64,000 nucleotides of DNA, taken from contig DASSCU010000020.1 of assembly GCA_035697485.1 (NCBI GenBank), positions 19,109 to 83,108 on the forward strand, read 5' to 3'. Below are positions 1 to 8,112 of the stretch, piece after piece (position 1 is the first letter of the stretch; the number at the start of each line of letters is the position of its first letter). The notes under the pieces were generated by a model. It saw only the letters and a program-made list of their open reading frames with translations, had not been told where the DNA came from and did not search any database. Position numbers and translations under genes: made by a program. This DNA is from Actinomycetota bacterium. GTDB taxonomy: Bacteria; Actinomycetota; UBA4738; HRBIN12.

Positions 1-282
1 GTGAACCGCACGCGCGGCCTCTACTACCTGCTCGAGAAGGCCGGGAAGGTCGAGCGGGTCGTCACCGACGCCCAGGTGAATCTGGCGATGCGCGAACCTC
101 CACAGACCACCAGGGCCAAGCTCCGCGGCGACTTCATCAAGCAGGCGAAGGCGAAGCGACGCGACTACACGGTCGACTGGGTACACCTCAAGCTGAACGA
201 CCAGGCGCAGCGCACCGTGCTCTGCAAGGACCCGTTCCGCAGCGTCGATGAACGCGTGGAGCAGCTGATCGCCCACATGTGA
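1..282 (+). CDS. pafA: Pup--protein ligase PafA, C-terminal part (5' end outside window)
   Basis: Only the last 93 residues are in the window; the frame is open to the left edge, so the GTG at base 1 is not the real start. The stretch [22 protein letters not shown] is diagnostic of the PafA C-terminal domain, which contacts Pup and target proteins. PafA is a carboxylate-amine ligase related to glutamine synthetase that joins the prokaryotic ubiquitin-like protein Pup to lysines, marking proteins for the actinobacterial proteasome. The catalytic part is not visible here. The stop codon overlaps the ATG of the next gene by one base. Confidence 0.93.
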   Translation: MNRTRGLYYLLEKAGKVERVVTDAQVNLAMREPPQTTRAKLRGDFIKQAKAKRRDYTVDWVHLKLNDQAQRTVLCKDPFRSVDERVEQLIAHM

Positions 283-566
283 TGAACCTGCTCGAGTCGG
301 CGCTGTGGCTGGCGGGTGAGGTCTTCTTCAGACTGGGTCTCGACCGCGGCCCGGGGACCCTCGGACGGCGTGCGCGCGGATGGACGACGGTCTTCGAGGG
401 GTCCGAGGACGACGCTCATCGACTCGCCGGCCGCATCTTGAAGTCCCACCTGCCCTGCGGGATCCACCGAACCGGTCCACGCCGGTCCGAGGTGGTGGTT
501 CGCCACGAGCACCGTGAGCAGGCGGCCGCATCGGCCGAGACGCTCGGGCTCGACGCTCAGACGTAA
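282..566 (+). CDS. small hypothetical protein, possibly DUF2007-like
   Basis: A 94-residue protein whose ATG overlaps the pafA stop (TGATG), which suggests translational coupling; a GTG one codon earlier is also possible. The middle and end (EDDAHRLAGRILKSHLPCGI ... EVVVRHEHREQAAASAE) have the shape of DUF2007 putative signal-transducing proteins: a helix carrying a membrane-external residue-poor core, a short beta hairpin and a final Ala-rich helix. The similarity is weak and read by eye. Its 3' end overlaps by 10 bases the convergent hydrolase gene on the other strand. No function is assigned. Confidence 0.5.
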   Translation: MNLLESALWLAGEVFFRLGLDRGPGTLGRRARGWTTVFEGSEDDAHRLAGRILKSHLPCGIHRTGPRRSEVVVRHEHREQAAASAETLGLDAQT

Positions 567-1375
567 CGGCGGATCAGGTCCTCGATGAATGGGTTCAGCG
601 TCTCGTGCGCATGCCCGTAGATCGAGCCGTGGCCCATGCCCTCGAACAGGTGGTACTCGCCGTTGCCGGCCAACCCGGCGAGCTCGAGGCCGTCCTGCGG
701 GGGCGCCTGCACGTCCTCGGTGAACGCGATCACGTGCACTGGCACCTCGCACGTCGGAAGCGCTGCGCGCTGATCGAAGCGCAGCGAGGCGTCCCACTGC
801 GGGATCAACGACGTCTCGTTCTCGCCGGAGTCCATCCAGGCGAGCAGCTGGTCCCGCAGCCTCGGCCACAGCTCCCGGTCGCCGAGCACCCGAGCCGGGT
901 AGAGCATCGCGGCGTAGTGAGTGGCGCCCATCAGCCCGTCGAGACGCCCTCCCTCCCTTCGGAACTCGATCTCGGCCTCCTGGAAGTCCCACCCCCACCC
1001 GGTGCACCAGGCCCCCGTCCCCATCACCACCGCGCACCGGACGAGCTCGGGGAAGTCGATGCAGACCTGCTGGGCGATCGCCGATCCGAAGGAGAGTCCG
1101 ACGAGCGCCACGGGTGGTTCGCACACCGCGCGAATCAGCTCCGCCGCATCGCGAGCGAAGTCCTCGATCGGCCACGGCATCGGCCGATCGCACGTCGTGC
1201 GGCCGATGCCACGGTTGTCGAACGTCGTGTTACGGAAGGAGCGCTCGAAGTGCGGCATCTGGTACGGGTGCCAGTCGCTCCCGGGGCTGCCACCGCCCGC
1301 CACCCAGACCACGTCGGGTCCCACGCCGAACCGCTCGTAGTGGATCGTCGCGCCCGATCCCCGGAACGTCGGCAC
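557..1375 (-). CDS. alpha/beta hydrolase
   Basis: A 272-residue alpha/beta-hydrolase-fold protein starting at a GTG. The nucleophile elbow GLSFGSA (about residue 94) supplies the catalytic Ser, a late EGMGHGS supplies the His, and DNRGIGRT after strand 4 is typical of the family's oxyanion-side loop. The acid is probably Asp in the AFTEDVQAP segment. Members of this group cleave esters, lactones or C-C bonds; the substrate cannot be told. It lies in the opposite orientation to pafA and pafB and, with the next two minus-strand genes, separates them. Confidence 0.85.
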   Translation of the reverse strand: MPTFRGSGATIHYERFGVGPDVVWVAGGGSPGSDWHPYQMPHFERSFRNTTFDNRGIGRTTCDRPMPWPIEDFARDAAELIRAVCEPPVALVGLSFGSAIAQQVCIDFPELVRCAVVMGTGAWCTGWGWDFQEAEIEFRREGGRLDGLMGATHYAAMLYPARVLGDRELWPRLRDQLLAWMDSGENETSLIPQWDASLRFDQRAALPTCEVPVHVIAFTEDVQAPPQDGLELAGLAGNGEYHLFEGMGHGSIYGHAHETLNPFIEDLIRRYV

Positions 1376-1392
1376 GGCGCGCCAGCCGCCCC

Positions 1393-1770
1393 TCAGACCC
1401 CGGACAGCAGCGTCGCGACCGTCGCAACGCCGAGCACGAGTCCGGCTCCGCCCAGGACCAGGACGACCCAGAGCGGCAGGGGAGCGAACCCGCCGGTGGC
1501 GAGGTGCCGTTCCACCACCCGCTGCCTGATCGCGCCGTAGACCATCAGGAAGATGCCGAGCAGGCCGTAGCCGAGGCCGAGCAGACGGTAGAACCCCTGG
1601 TCTTCATCGAGCAGGACCGGCAACAGCCGGCCGACCGCCAGGCTCACGGCGATCGACGCCAACCCGGAGCGCAGCCAGGCCAGGAACGTGCGTTCCTCCG
1701 CGAGGAACGTGCGCCGGGTGGCATCGATCGCGGGGTCCGTTTCCGGGTCGGCGGCCGTCACGGGGTGCAT
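1393..1770 (-). CDS. DUF202 (YidH-like) membrane protein
   Basis: A 125-residue protein with the DUF202 signature RRTFLAEERTFLAWLRSGLA near residues 19-38, followed by three predicted membrane helices (about 37-52, 63-80 and 98-121). This family of small inner-membrane proteins has no established biochemical role. It is 17 bases upstream of the hydrolase on the same strand, so the two may be cotranscribed. Confidence 0.85.
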   Translation of the reverse strand: MHPVTAADPETDPAIDATRRTFLAEERTFLAWLRSGLASIAVSLAVGRLLPVLLDEDQGFYRLLGLGYGLLGIFLMVYGAIRQRVVERHLATGGFAPLPLWVVLVLGGAGLVLGVATVATLLSGV

Positions 1771-1787
1771 CGTGACACATGGCGCCG

Positions 1788-2435
1788 TCAGCGCCAGCGA
1801 CGGTTCCCTGCGGCGATCCTTCCAGCGAGCACACCCGTGGCCGCGGCCGCGAGCGCGTGGAGCGAGGGGGCGGGCGTTCCCCGGCCGTCGAGCCCGGGGC
1901 GCGGGTCGACCTCGACCACGTGATGCGAGGCGAAGAGCCCCAGTTCAGCGACGACCGCTCGCACCTCGGCGCGCCCGGGACCGTCGAGCGAAGGGAACGC
2001 GATATCGAGATCCACCCAGCAAGCCTCGAATATCCGCCGCGCCGATGGAGGATCGTCGAACGGCACCACGGGGAGGGGCCGGCCACGGAGCGCCCGGGAA
2101 ACGACCAGCGTCTCCGTCACCTCGTCGATGGCCACGGCCACGGTCAGGACCTCCGCTTCCGCAGCGGCGTCGAGCAGTCGCCGGCCGAGCCGGTCACCGG
2201 ACCCGAGACGGACGGGCGAGACCGATGCCCGGCCCGCCCGCTCGGCGGCCGCGCCTGCCGTGGGCTCGAGCGCGGCTGAGGTGAGCACGATCACCGGCGT
2301 GTTCCGCAACCAGCCCGGGTCGATCTCGCCGACGGGCCGGCCGAGCGGCACCACGACCTCCCTGGTCTCGACCCCGACGACGACCTCGGAGGCCGCCTCC
2401 ACCGAGCCGTCGGGAAGCCGGCGGGTGCGGATCAT
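1788..2435 (-). CDS. hypothetical protein, divergent from pafB
   Basis: A 215-residue soluble protein I do not recognise. The ATG start at 2435 is divergent from pafB with only 45 bases between them. The sequence has a regular alternation of hydrophobic strands and helices (for example VIVLTSAALEP, VLTVAVAIDEV, TLVVSRALRGRPLPVVPF), compatible with an alpha/beta fold, and no membrane segment or signal peptide. The minus-strand frame is preferred over an overlapping plus-strand frame because it has the hydrophobic periodicity of a folded protein and a clean divergent start. Confidence 0.5.
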   Translation of the reverse strand: MIRTRRLPDGSVEAASEVVVGVETREVVVPLGRPVGEIDPGWLRNTPVIVLTSAALEPTAGAAAERAGRASVSPVRLGSGDRLGRRLLDAAAEAEVLTVAVAIDEVTETLVVSRALRGRPLPVVPFDDPPSARRIFEACWVDLDIAFPSLDGPGRAEVRAVVAELGLFASHHVVEVDPRPGLDGRGTPAPSLHALAAAATGVLAGRIAAGNRRWR

Positions 2436-2466
2436 GCGGGTGCTCGGTCGCTCGGCATCGCGAGGC

Positions 2467-2472
2467 TATGAT
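2467..2472 (+). promoter_or_regulatory. -10 element of a leaderless pafB promoter
   Basis: TATGAT lies 8 bases before the pafB ATG, so transcription would begin at or next to the start codon, giving a leaderless mRNA. No convincing -35 hexamer is visible. Confidence 0.6.
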
Positions 2473-2480
2473 GCCCGACG

Positions 2481-3443
2481 ATGACGGGCGAGGAACGTAT
2501 GGAGCCGCTGGAGCGGCTGCTGAACCTCGTCGGCCTGCTCCTCGAGACGTCAACCCCGCTCACCTTCGAGCAGATCCGGGAGACCCTCGACGCCTACCGT
2601 GCCGACAAGGTCGACAGCGCCAAGCGCATGTTCGAACGGGACAAGGACCAGCTCCGCGAGTTCGGCATCCCGCTGCAGCTCGTCGACACCGACGTCTGGG
2701 GCACCGAGCAGGGGTACATCATCCCGAAGGACGAGTACTACCTCCCCGAGATCGCGTTCACTCCTGAGGAGCTCGGTGCGCTGCTCGTGGCGGCGCAGAG
2801 CGGGGGAGAGAACACCCGGGCGGAACAAGCAGCGCGCAAGCTCCTCTACGGCGCCGACGGAGGGGTGCTCGCCGGCCTCGCGGGGGGACCGCTAGCTTCG
2901 GGCTCCGATGCCCGCAGCGCCCTCGTGATCGACTGCGCCGAGGCCGCCCAGCGGCGGCGGCGCGTCAGCTTCGGATACCGGACGTCGGACGGCCGGGAGA
3001 ACCGGCGCGTCATCGCCGCCTACGCCATGGTCTTCCGTGGGGGACATTGGTACCTGGTCGGCCACGACGAGGATCGCGACGACGTGCGGGCCTTCCGCCT
3101 CTCGCGCTTCACCAGCGACATCGACGATCTCGGCGAGGGCGGCCCCCCGCCCGAGGGGTTCCGGGCCGCCGACCATGTGCAGGCCGGGCCCTGGGCGGCG
3201 GCCGCAGAAGACCATGCCGAGGTCGCGTTCTCGCCCGACGTGGCCTGGTGGGCCGTGGGGTCGTTCGCGGGGGCGAGAAGGATCGACGTCGACGACGAGG
3301 GGTGGGTGATGGTCGAGGTGCCGATGGGCGACCCGGACCTGCTCGCGGCGCTCATCCTGCAGTTCGGTCCGGACGCCGTCGTGCGCGCACCCGACCCGTT
3401 GCGCGACGAAGTCGTCGGACGGCTGGAGGCGATCCTTGCCTGA
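2481..3443 (+). CDS. pafB: WYL-domain transcriptional regulator PafB
   Basis: A 320-residue protein with an N-terminal winged helix-turn-helix (about 10-75, starting RLLNLVGLLLETSTPLTFEQI), a WYL domain (about 140-210, including the stretch AYAMVFRGGHWYLVGHDEDR) and a C-terminal WCX extension. With PafC it forms the heterodimeric activator of the LexA/RecA-independent DNA-damage response in actinobacteria. The ATG is set by the leaderless promoter just upstream. It overlaps pafC by 8 bases, so both subunits are made from one message. In mycobacteria it directly follows pafA; here about 2.2 kb of other genes intervene. Confidence 0.9.
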   Translation: MTGEERMEPLERLLNLVGLLLETSTPLTFEQIRETLDAYRADKVDSAKRMFERDKDQLREFGIPLQLVDTDVWGTEQGYIIPKDEYYLPEIAFTPEELGALLVAAQSGGENTRAEQAARKLLYGADGGVLAGLAGGPLASGSDARSALVIDCAEAAQRRRRVSFGYRTSDGRENRRVIAAYAMVFRGGHWYLVGHDEDRDDVRAFRLSRFTSDIDDLGEGGPPPEGFRAADHVQAGPWAAAAEDHAEVAFSPDVAWWAVGSFAGARRIDVDDEGWVMVEVPMGDPDLLAALILQFGPDAVVRAPDPLRDEVVGRLEAILA

Positions 3444-4407
3444 GGGTCGGCGCGCCAGCCCGCCCAGGACGGCCGACCGCCTGGGTCGCATGCTCGTGAT
3501 CGTGCCGTACCTGGTGCGGCACCCGGGCACGTCCCTGGGCGACGTGGCGCGACTCTACGACGTGAAGCCGGAACAGCTCCGGCGCGATCTCGATCTGCTC
3601 TTCATGTCGGGCCTCCCGCCGTACGGCCCGGGCGACCTGATCGACGTGGAGGTCGATGAGGACGACCACGTCTGGATCACGATGGCGGACCACTTCTCCC
3701 GCCCACTGCGTCTGAGCCGACAGGAGGCCCTGGCGATCACCTTGCGCTCGGCCGAGCTGCTCGCGACGCCCGGCCTCCCGGAGGCACCGGCCCTCGCGAG
3801 CGCGGTGCAGAAGCTCCGGGACGCGCTCGGCCCCGACACCGTGGGCACCGACGAAGCGATCGCGACCGCTGAAGCGGGCCGCCCAGCGGAACACCTCGAT
3901 GCCCTGCGACGGGCGGCCAGAAACCACGAGCGCATCACGATCGAGTACTTCGCGGGTTCGACGGGCGCGTGGACCACCCGCGACGTCGAGCCCGAGGAGG
4001 TCTTCTCCGCGATGGGCAACTGGTACGTCGCGGCCTGGGACGTCGGAGCCGACGACGAACGGCTGTTCAGGGCCGATCGTATCCGGGCCGTCACCGGTAC
4101 CGGGCATCGGTTCGAGGTGCGCGGTCTCGAGGGCGCCGGACGCGCCCTGTACACGCCGACCGGCGGCGAGGTTCCGGTGCGTCTGCTGCTGAGGCCGGGT
4201 GCCCGGTGGATCGCCGAGTACTACGTCACCGACGACCCGCGTGAACTCGACGATGGATCGCTCGAGGTCACGCTGCCCTCTGCACGGCTCGGGTGGGTCG
4301 CAGGACTCCTGCTCCGGGTCGGACCCGACGCGGAGATCCTGTCGCCGCCCGAGGCTACCGAGGCGCTCGAGGACCTCGCGCGGCGCACGTTCGCGCGGTA
4401 TCGCTGA
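3436..4407 (+). CDS. pafC: WYL-domain transcriptional regulator PafC
   Basis: A 323-residue partner of PafB with the same plan: helix-turn-helix near residues 15-70 (RLGRMLVIVPYLVRHPGTSL), WYL domain near 150-215 (MGNWYVAAWDV, then LFRADRIRAV) and a WCX domain. The start overlaps the end of pafB by 8 bases. PafBC directs RNA polymerase to DNA-repair promoters after damage, sensing single-stranded DNA through the WYL domain. I looked for the RecA-NDp type target site near repair genes of this window and did not find a clear one. Confidence 0.9.
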   Translation: MPEGRRASPPRTADRLGRMLVIVPYLVRHPGTSLGDVARLYDVKPEQLRRDLDLLFMSGLPPYGPGDLIDVEVDEDDHVWITMADHFSRPLRLSRQEALAITLRSAELLATPGLPEAPALASAVQKLRDALGPDTVGTDEAIATAEAGRPAEHLDALRRAARNHERITIEYFAGSTGAWTTRDVEPEEVFSAMGNWYVAAWDVGADDERLFRADRIRAVTGTGHRFEVRGLEGAGRALYTPTGGEVPVRLLLRPGARWIAEYYVTDDPRELDDGSLEVTLPSARLGWVAGLLLRVGPDAEILSPPEATEALEDLARRTFARYR

Positions 4408-4530
4408 CGAGGGGTGGACCGCGCCGCCGCCGGCGCTCGTGGGGCTGTCGCGATTTACCCCGAGTTGGGTAGGCCCATCACCCCGGCAGGTCTCAAGGCT
4501 CGCCCGGCGAGGGCCGATAGCTCCCGTGAG

Positions 4531-4896
4531 ATGACAACGATCCGGACAACGTGCCCCAGGTGTGGCGAGGTGGACATGGGTCCCGAGGCGATCATGCTCT
4601 CGGTGCGACAGAGCGGCCGCGAAGGCAGCTACCGGTTCACCTGCCCCAGCTGCGCCGACGACGTGGAGAAGCGCGCCGACCGCAAGATCGTGGCGTTGCT
4701 GGTCTCGGCAGGGGTGGACATCGAGCAGTCAGAGAGCGACCAGATGCTCTTCGACGACGAAGCGGGCGATGAGGTCGGACGACCGATCCCCCAGGGCCCG
4801 GTCTTCTCGATCGACGACGTGATCGAGTTCCACTATCTGCTGGAGGACGACCGCTACATCGAGGAGTTCCTGGCCTCGAGCGGCGGCGGCGCCTGA
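4531..4896 (+). CDS. zinc-ribbon protein of unknown function
   Basis: A 121-residue acidic protein with two CxxC knuckles at the N-terminus (TCPRCGEVDM and TCPSCADDVE), forming a probable zinc ribbon, followed by a helical region with VFSIDDVIEFHYLLEDDRYI and a Gly-rich tail. The open frame extends 39 codons further upstream, but that part is low-complexity and the ATG at 4531 begins just before the ribbon, so it is preferred. It sits between pafBC and tatA, a position where small zinc-ribbon proteins are common in actinobacteria. No role is known to me. Confidence 0.75.
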   Translation: MTTIRTTCPRCGEVDMGPEAIMLSVRQSGREGSYRFTCPSCADDVEKRADRKIVALLVSAGVDIEQSESDQMLFDDEAGDEVGRPIPQGPVFSIDDVIEFHYLLEDDRYIEEFLASSGGGA

Positions 4897-4959
4897 CCGG
4901 TCCCATCGCGAGTCGCTCTGGCCGCCGAGCCAGCTTCGCCCTCGTGTAGCATCGCCGCC

Positions 4960-5169
4960 GTGGGTACCTGGCTCCTCGTCTGGTTCGCGATCGGCATCGT
5001 GTCGACGGTCGCCGTCATCGCGTTCCTGATCGCGTTGATCCGCCACCTCTTGGTTCTCGGACGGACGGCGAGGCGCATGCAGGACGAGGTCGCGCCGATC
5101 GTGCAGGAGATCTCCGCCGAGGGCGCCCGCGCGAGCGATCGCGCATCCCGCCTGGGTCCTCAACGATAG
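4960..5169 (+). CDS. small single-pass membrane protein
   Basis: A 69-residue protein with one long N-terminal membrane helix (WLLVWFAIGIVSTVAVIAF, residues 3-21, running on to about 28) and a short cytoplasmic charged helix (RTARRMQDEVAPIVQEISAE). A TAGCAT hexamer ends 7 bases before the GTG start, so the message is probably leaderless, which supports this short gene being real. The cytoplasmic RRMQDEV segment resembles the amphipathic part of TatA (KMQDEVKDL in the next gene), hinting at a shared ancestry or function, but this is only an impression. Confidence 0.65.
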   Translation: MGTWLLVWFAIGIVSTVAVIAFLIALIRHLLVLGRTARRMQDEVAPIVQEISAEGARASDRASRLGPQR

Positions 5170-5199
5170 GATGAGATCCGGGCGCACGCCCTTCCAGAC

Positions 5200-5631
5200 A
5201 TGCTCAACATCGGACCGCCGGAGCTCATCCTCATCTTCGTGATCGCCCTCGTGATCGTGGGCCCGCAGCGGCTGCCCGAGCTCGGGCGCACGATCGGCAA
5301 GGGCCTCCGCGAGTTCCGGAAGATGCAGGACGAGGTGAAGGACCTCGTGAACACGGGCATGGGCGAGGAGTTCAAGCAGACGGCGGCCGAACTGCGACGC
5401 ACCGCGTCCGACCTGAAGAGCGCGGCCGATGTGCGATCGGCGTTCGACACCGACACGCCACGCACCCGCCCCCACAGCCGGGCCCGCGACGACGACGATA
5501 CGACGACCACCGAGCCCGACATCGACGGGCCGCAGCCGGAGACTGACCTGCCGGAGACTGACCTGCCGGAGCCCACCACCACGCCACCGACCTCACCCGT
5601 CGACACCGACGACACCGGAACCGACGAGTGA
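5200..5631 (+). CDS. tatA: Sec-independent translocase TatA/TatB-type protein
   Basis: A 143-residue protein with the TatA/B architecture: a short N-terminal membrane helix (PPELILIFVIALVIVGPQRL), the FG-like hinge (here VGPQRLPELGR), an amphipathic helix to about residue 75 and a long Pro/Thr/Asp-rich tail. The GPxxLPELGR motif is nearer TatB and actinobacterial TatA2-type proteins, so the exact subtype is open. A TAGGAT -10 hexamer lies at 5167-5172, leaving a short leader. The tail contains two exact copies of a 15-base unit (about 5540-5569). tatC follows after 10 bases. Confidence 0.9.
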   Translation: MLNIGPPELILIFVIALVIVGPQRLPELGRTIGKGLREFRKMQDEVKDLVNTGMGEEFKQTAAELRRTASDLKSAADVRSAFDTDTPRTRPHSRARDDDDTTTTEPDIDGPQPETDLPETDLPEPTTTPPTSPVDTDDTGTDE

Positions 5632-5641
5632 GGCTCGCCGC

Positions 5642-6427
5642 ATGCGGCTGATCCCGAGGTTCCTCCGCAGGTCGGAGGCAGAGCGCACCGGCACGATGTC
5701 GGTGATGGAGCACCTCGAGGAGCTCCGTCGGCGCATCGTGATCGCGTTCTTCGCGATCCTCGCGGGGGCGGTGGTCGGCTGGTTCCTGTACCCGTACGTG
5801 CTGGAGCTGCTGCGAGACCCGTTCTGCCAGTACCTGCGCGACAACCCTGAGGTGCGACCGCCTGCGGGTTGCGATCTGGTCTTCAACAGTCCCGTCGACG
5901 CCTTCCTCACGAAGCTGAAGATGGTCGGGTTCCTCGGCCTGATCGTGGCGTTGCCCGTCGTGCTCTACCAGCTGTGGGCGTTCATCGTGCCGGGTCTGAC
6001 GAGCCGGGAGAAGCGATGGTCGATCCCGTTCATCGTCTCCTCCACGCTCCTGTTCATCGCCGGCGCGGCGTTCGCGATCTGGACGCTGCCCAGGGCCCTC
6101 GAGTTCCTGCTCGGGTTCGGCGGCGAGGCCATCGTGCCCCTGATCACGTTCGATCGGTACATCGGGTTCGTCACCCTCGTCACGCTCGCGTTCGGCGTGT
6201 CGTTCCTGTTCCCGGTGATCCTGGTCTTCCTGGAGGCGGTCGGCGTGCTCTCGTGGCAGCTGCTCGCGTCCTGGCGGCGCTGGGCGATCCTCGGCATCTC
6301 GGTCTTCGCGGCGGTGATCACGCCCAGCGGCGACCCGTACACGATGTTCGCGATGATGATCCCGATGTACGTGTTCTACGAGGCCTCTATCATCATCGGC
6401 CGGATCATGAAGCGTTCCCGCACCTGA
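5642..6427 (+). CDS. tatC: Sec-independent protein translocase TatC
   Basis: A 261-residue polytopic membrane protein with six predicted helices. The N-terminal MSVMEHLEELRRRI is the conserved TatC amphipathic segment, and VPGLTSREKRW marks the first periplasmic-to-cytoplasmic turn; ITPSGDPYTMFAMMIPMYV is the typical fifth/sixth helix pair. TatC binds the twin-arginine signal peptide of folded exported proteins. The ATG at 5642 was chosen because the longer open frame is the shadow of the tatA tail. It forms an operon with tatA and probably with the following membrane protein. Confidence 0.95.
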   Translation: MRLIPRFLRRSEAERTGTMSVMEHLEELRRRIVIAFFAILAGAVVGWFLYPYVLELLRDPFCQYLRDNPEVRPPAGCDLVFNSPVDAFLTKLKMVGFLGLIVALPVVLYQLWAFIVPGLTSREKRWSIPFIVSSTLLFIAGAAFAIWTLPRALEFLLGFGGEAIVPLITFDRYIGFVTLVTLAFGVSFLFPVILVFLEAVGVLSWQLLASWRRWAILGISVFAAVITPSGDPYTMFAMMIPMYVFYEASIIIGRIMKRSRT

Positions 6428-6442
6428 GACGAGGACGACGAG

Positions 6443-7186
6443 ATGGCGATCAAGGGAAAGAGGAAGCCGAAGCAACGGTCCGCGCCGCGCGCGCCCAGGC
6501 GTGAGCCCGTGGCCCCGCCAACACCCTTCCTGCGACGTCGGTGGGTGCAGCTCACCGCCGGATTCCTCGTTGGCGTCTTCGCGATGATCGTGTTCGTGTG
6601 GGTGACCAACAGCCTGCGCACCGACGATGCCGAGGCTGAGGCGACCGGCGATGCGGCGAAGCGGCGCGCGGCGGCCACCGCGTACCAACAGGCGGTACGC
6701 GGCGCCTACGGCGAGGTCGGCGTCGTCGACCCGGGCCTGCCTCCCACGATCTTCGCCGACATGAACGCGGCGCTCGACGCCATGGCTCGAGGGAACCCGC
6801 CACCCGGCGCCGAGGCGACCTTCCAGCAGGCCGCCGCCGATGCTGCGAAGGCTCGGAAGGAGCTCGCAGCGTTCGACGTCTCCGCCACGATCGCCGACCA
6901 GGGGTTCGATGCGATCGCCGCTGCCTCCTTCACGGGGTCGGCCGAGACCCTCGAGCAGGTGCTCGATCGGTACCGGCAGGCCGCCGAGGTGGCGGCCGCC
7001 GCCGCCGCGAGCGAGGGCACCGATGCCCAACGGCTCGCCGAGATCGCGGTGGACCTTCGCGACACCGCTCAGGAGCAGTTGACCGAGGGCTGGACGGAGT
7101 ACCTCCAGTCCCTCAGGGCAGGCGGGGTGCCCGAGGCGCCGACCACCGGCGGCATCGTGCCCGAGCTGCCGGGCGGCGGGGGATAG
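6443..7186 (+). CDS. membrane-anchored hypothetical protein
   Basis: A 247-residue protein with a basic, Pro-rich cytoplasmic N-terminus (residues 1-33), one membrane helix (about 38-57, LTAGFLVGVFAMIVFVWVTN) and an extracytoplasmic Ala-rich helical domain ending in a Gly-rich tail. The helical part has the composition of a four-helix or coiled-coil domain. An excellent position 15 bases after tatC suggests cotranscription. I do not recognise the family; similar anchored helical proteins are found next to tatC in some actinobacteria, but the function is unknown. Confidence 0.65.
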   Translation: MAIKGKRKPKQRSAPRAPRREPVAPPTPFLRRRWVQLTAGFLVGVFAMIVFVWVTNSLRTDDAEAEATGDAAKRRAAATAYQQAVRGAYGEVGVVDPGLPPTIFADMNAALDAMARGNPPPGAEATFQQAAADAAKARKELAAFDVSATIADQGFDAIAAASFTGSAETLEQVLDRYRQAAEVAAAAAASEGTDAQRLAEIAVDLRDTAQEQLTEGWTEYLQSLRAGGVPEAPTTGGIVPELPGGGG

Positions 7187-7197
7187 GCCGGATCGCG

Positions 7198-8112
7198 ATG
7201 GGAGGCGCCGCCCCCGTCGTCGTCGTCGCGAACCCCACTGCCGGGCACGGCAAGGCCGGCAAACGCATCGGATCGGTCGACGCCATCCTGCGACAGCTGC
7301 GGGTCGAGCACGAGGTGCGCGTCACCGGATCGGCGGCCGCCATGGAGGCGACGTGCCGCGAGGCCGCGCTGCAGGGAGCCGAGATCGTGGCCGTGCTCGG
7401 CGGCGACGGCACGGTCTCCTGCGCCGCCAACGGGCTGCTCGGAACCGGCGCGGCCCTCGCGGTGCTGCCGGCCGGCACCGGTGACGACTTCGCATCAGCC
7501 GTCGGCGCCGGATCGTTCCCGTCGGCCGTGCGCCTGCTCGCGAACCCGAAGACGGTCGCGATCGACGTGGTCCGCGTCCATGCGGGCGAGGCCGACCGCC
7601 GCTTCGTCAACATCGCCGGCGCGGGCTTCGACTCCGAGGTGAACGAGACAGCGAACGCGATGACCGTGAACCTCGGCGGCACCGGGACCTACCTCGCCGC
7701 CCTGATGAAGACGCTCTCGAGGTTCACGCCGGCACGCTACGACCTGACGATCGACGACGAGGCGTTGACCCTCGACGCGATGCTGGTCGTGATCGGCAGC
7801 GGGCTCTCCTACGGCGGGGGCATGAAGGTCCTGCCCGACGCCTCGATCGTCGACGGCGTGATCGACGTGTGCATCGTGGAGGCCCTCTCGAAGGGCGCGT
7901 TCCTCCGCGCGTTCCCGTCGGTGTTCACGGGCCGTCACGCCGGGCACCCGAAGGTGCGCATGATGCGCGCGACGAGCGTGACGGTCGAGGCAAACCGAGG
8001 CATGCAGGTCTACGCGGACGGTGAGCGGGTCGGACCGCTGCCGGCCCGCTTCGAGGTGGAACCGGGCGCCCTGCCCGTCGTGGTCGGGCCCGACGCGAAA
8101 GGGATCCGATGA
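7198..8112 (+). CDS. diacylglycerol kinase-family lipid kinase
   Basis: A 304-residue member of the DagK/YegS/sphingosine-kinase family. The N-terminal nucleotide-binding half shows ANPTAGHGKAGKRI (phosphate loop), VLGGDGTVS (the family's GGDGT) and LPAGTGDDFA; the C-terminal beta-sandwich ends with YADGERVG. These enzymes phosphorylate diacylglycerol or related lipids with ATP, feeding phosphatidate back into phospholipid synthesis. All key residues are present, unlike in the second copy at 11573. It overlaps the next hydrolase gene by 4 bases (ATGA). Confidence 0.88.
   Translation: MGGAAPVVVVANPTAGHGKAGKRIGSVDAILRQLRVEHEVRVTGSAAAMEATCREAALQGAEIVAVLGGDGTVSCAANGLLGTGAALAVLPAGTGDDFASAVGAGSFPSAVRLLANPKTVAIDVVRVHAGEADRRFVNIAGAGFDSEVNETANAMTVNLGGTGTYLAALMKTLSRFTPARYDLTIDDEALTLDAMLVVIGSGLSYGGGMKVLPDASIVDGVIDVCIVEALSKGAFLRAFPSVFTGRHAGHPKVRMMRATSVTVEANRGMQVYADGERVGPLPARFEVEPGALPVVVGPDAKGIR

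Noticed and set aside
5540..5569. Two tandem 15-base repeats in the tatA tail
   Set aside because: Small in-frame duplication in a disordered acidic tail; not a separate element.
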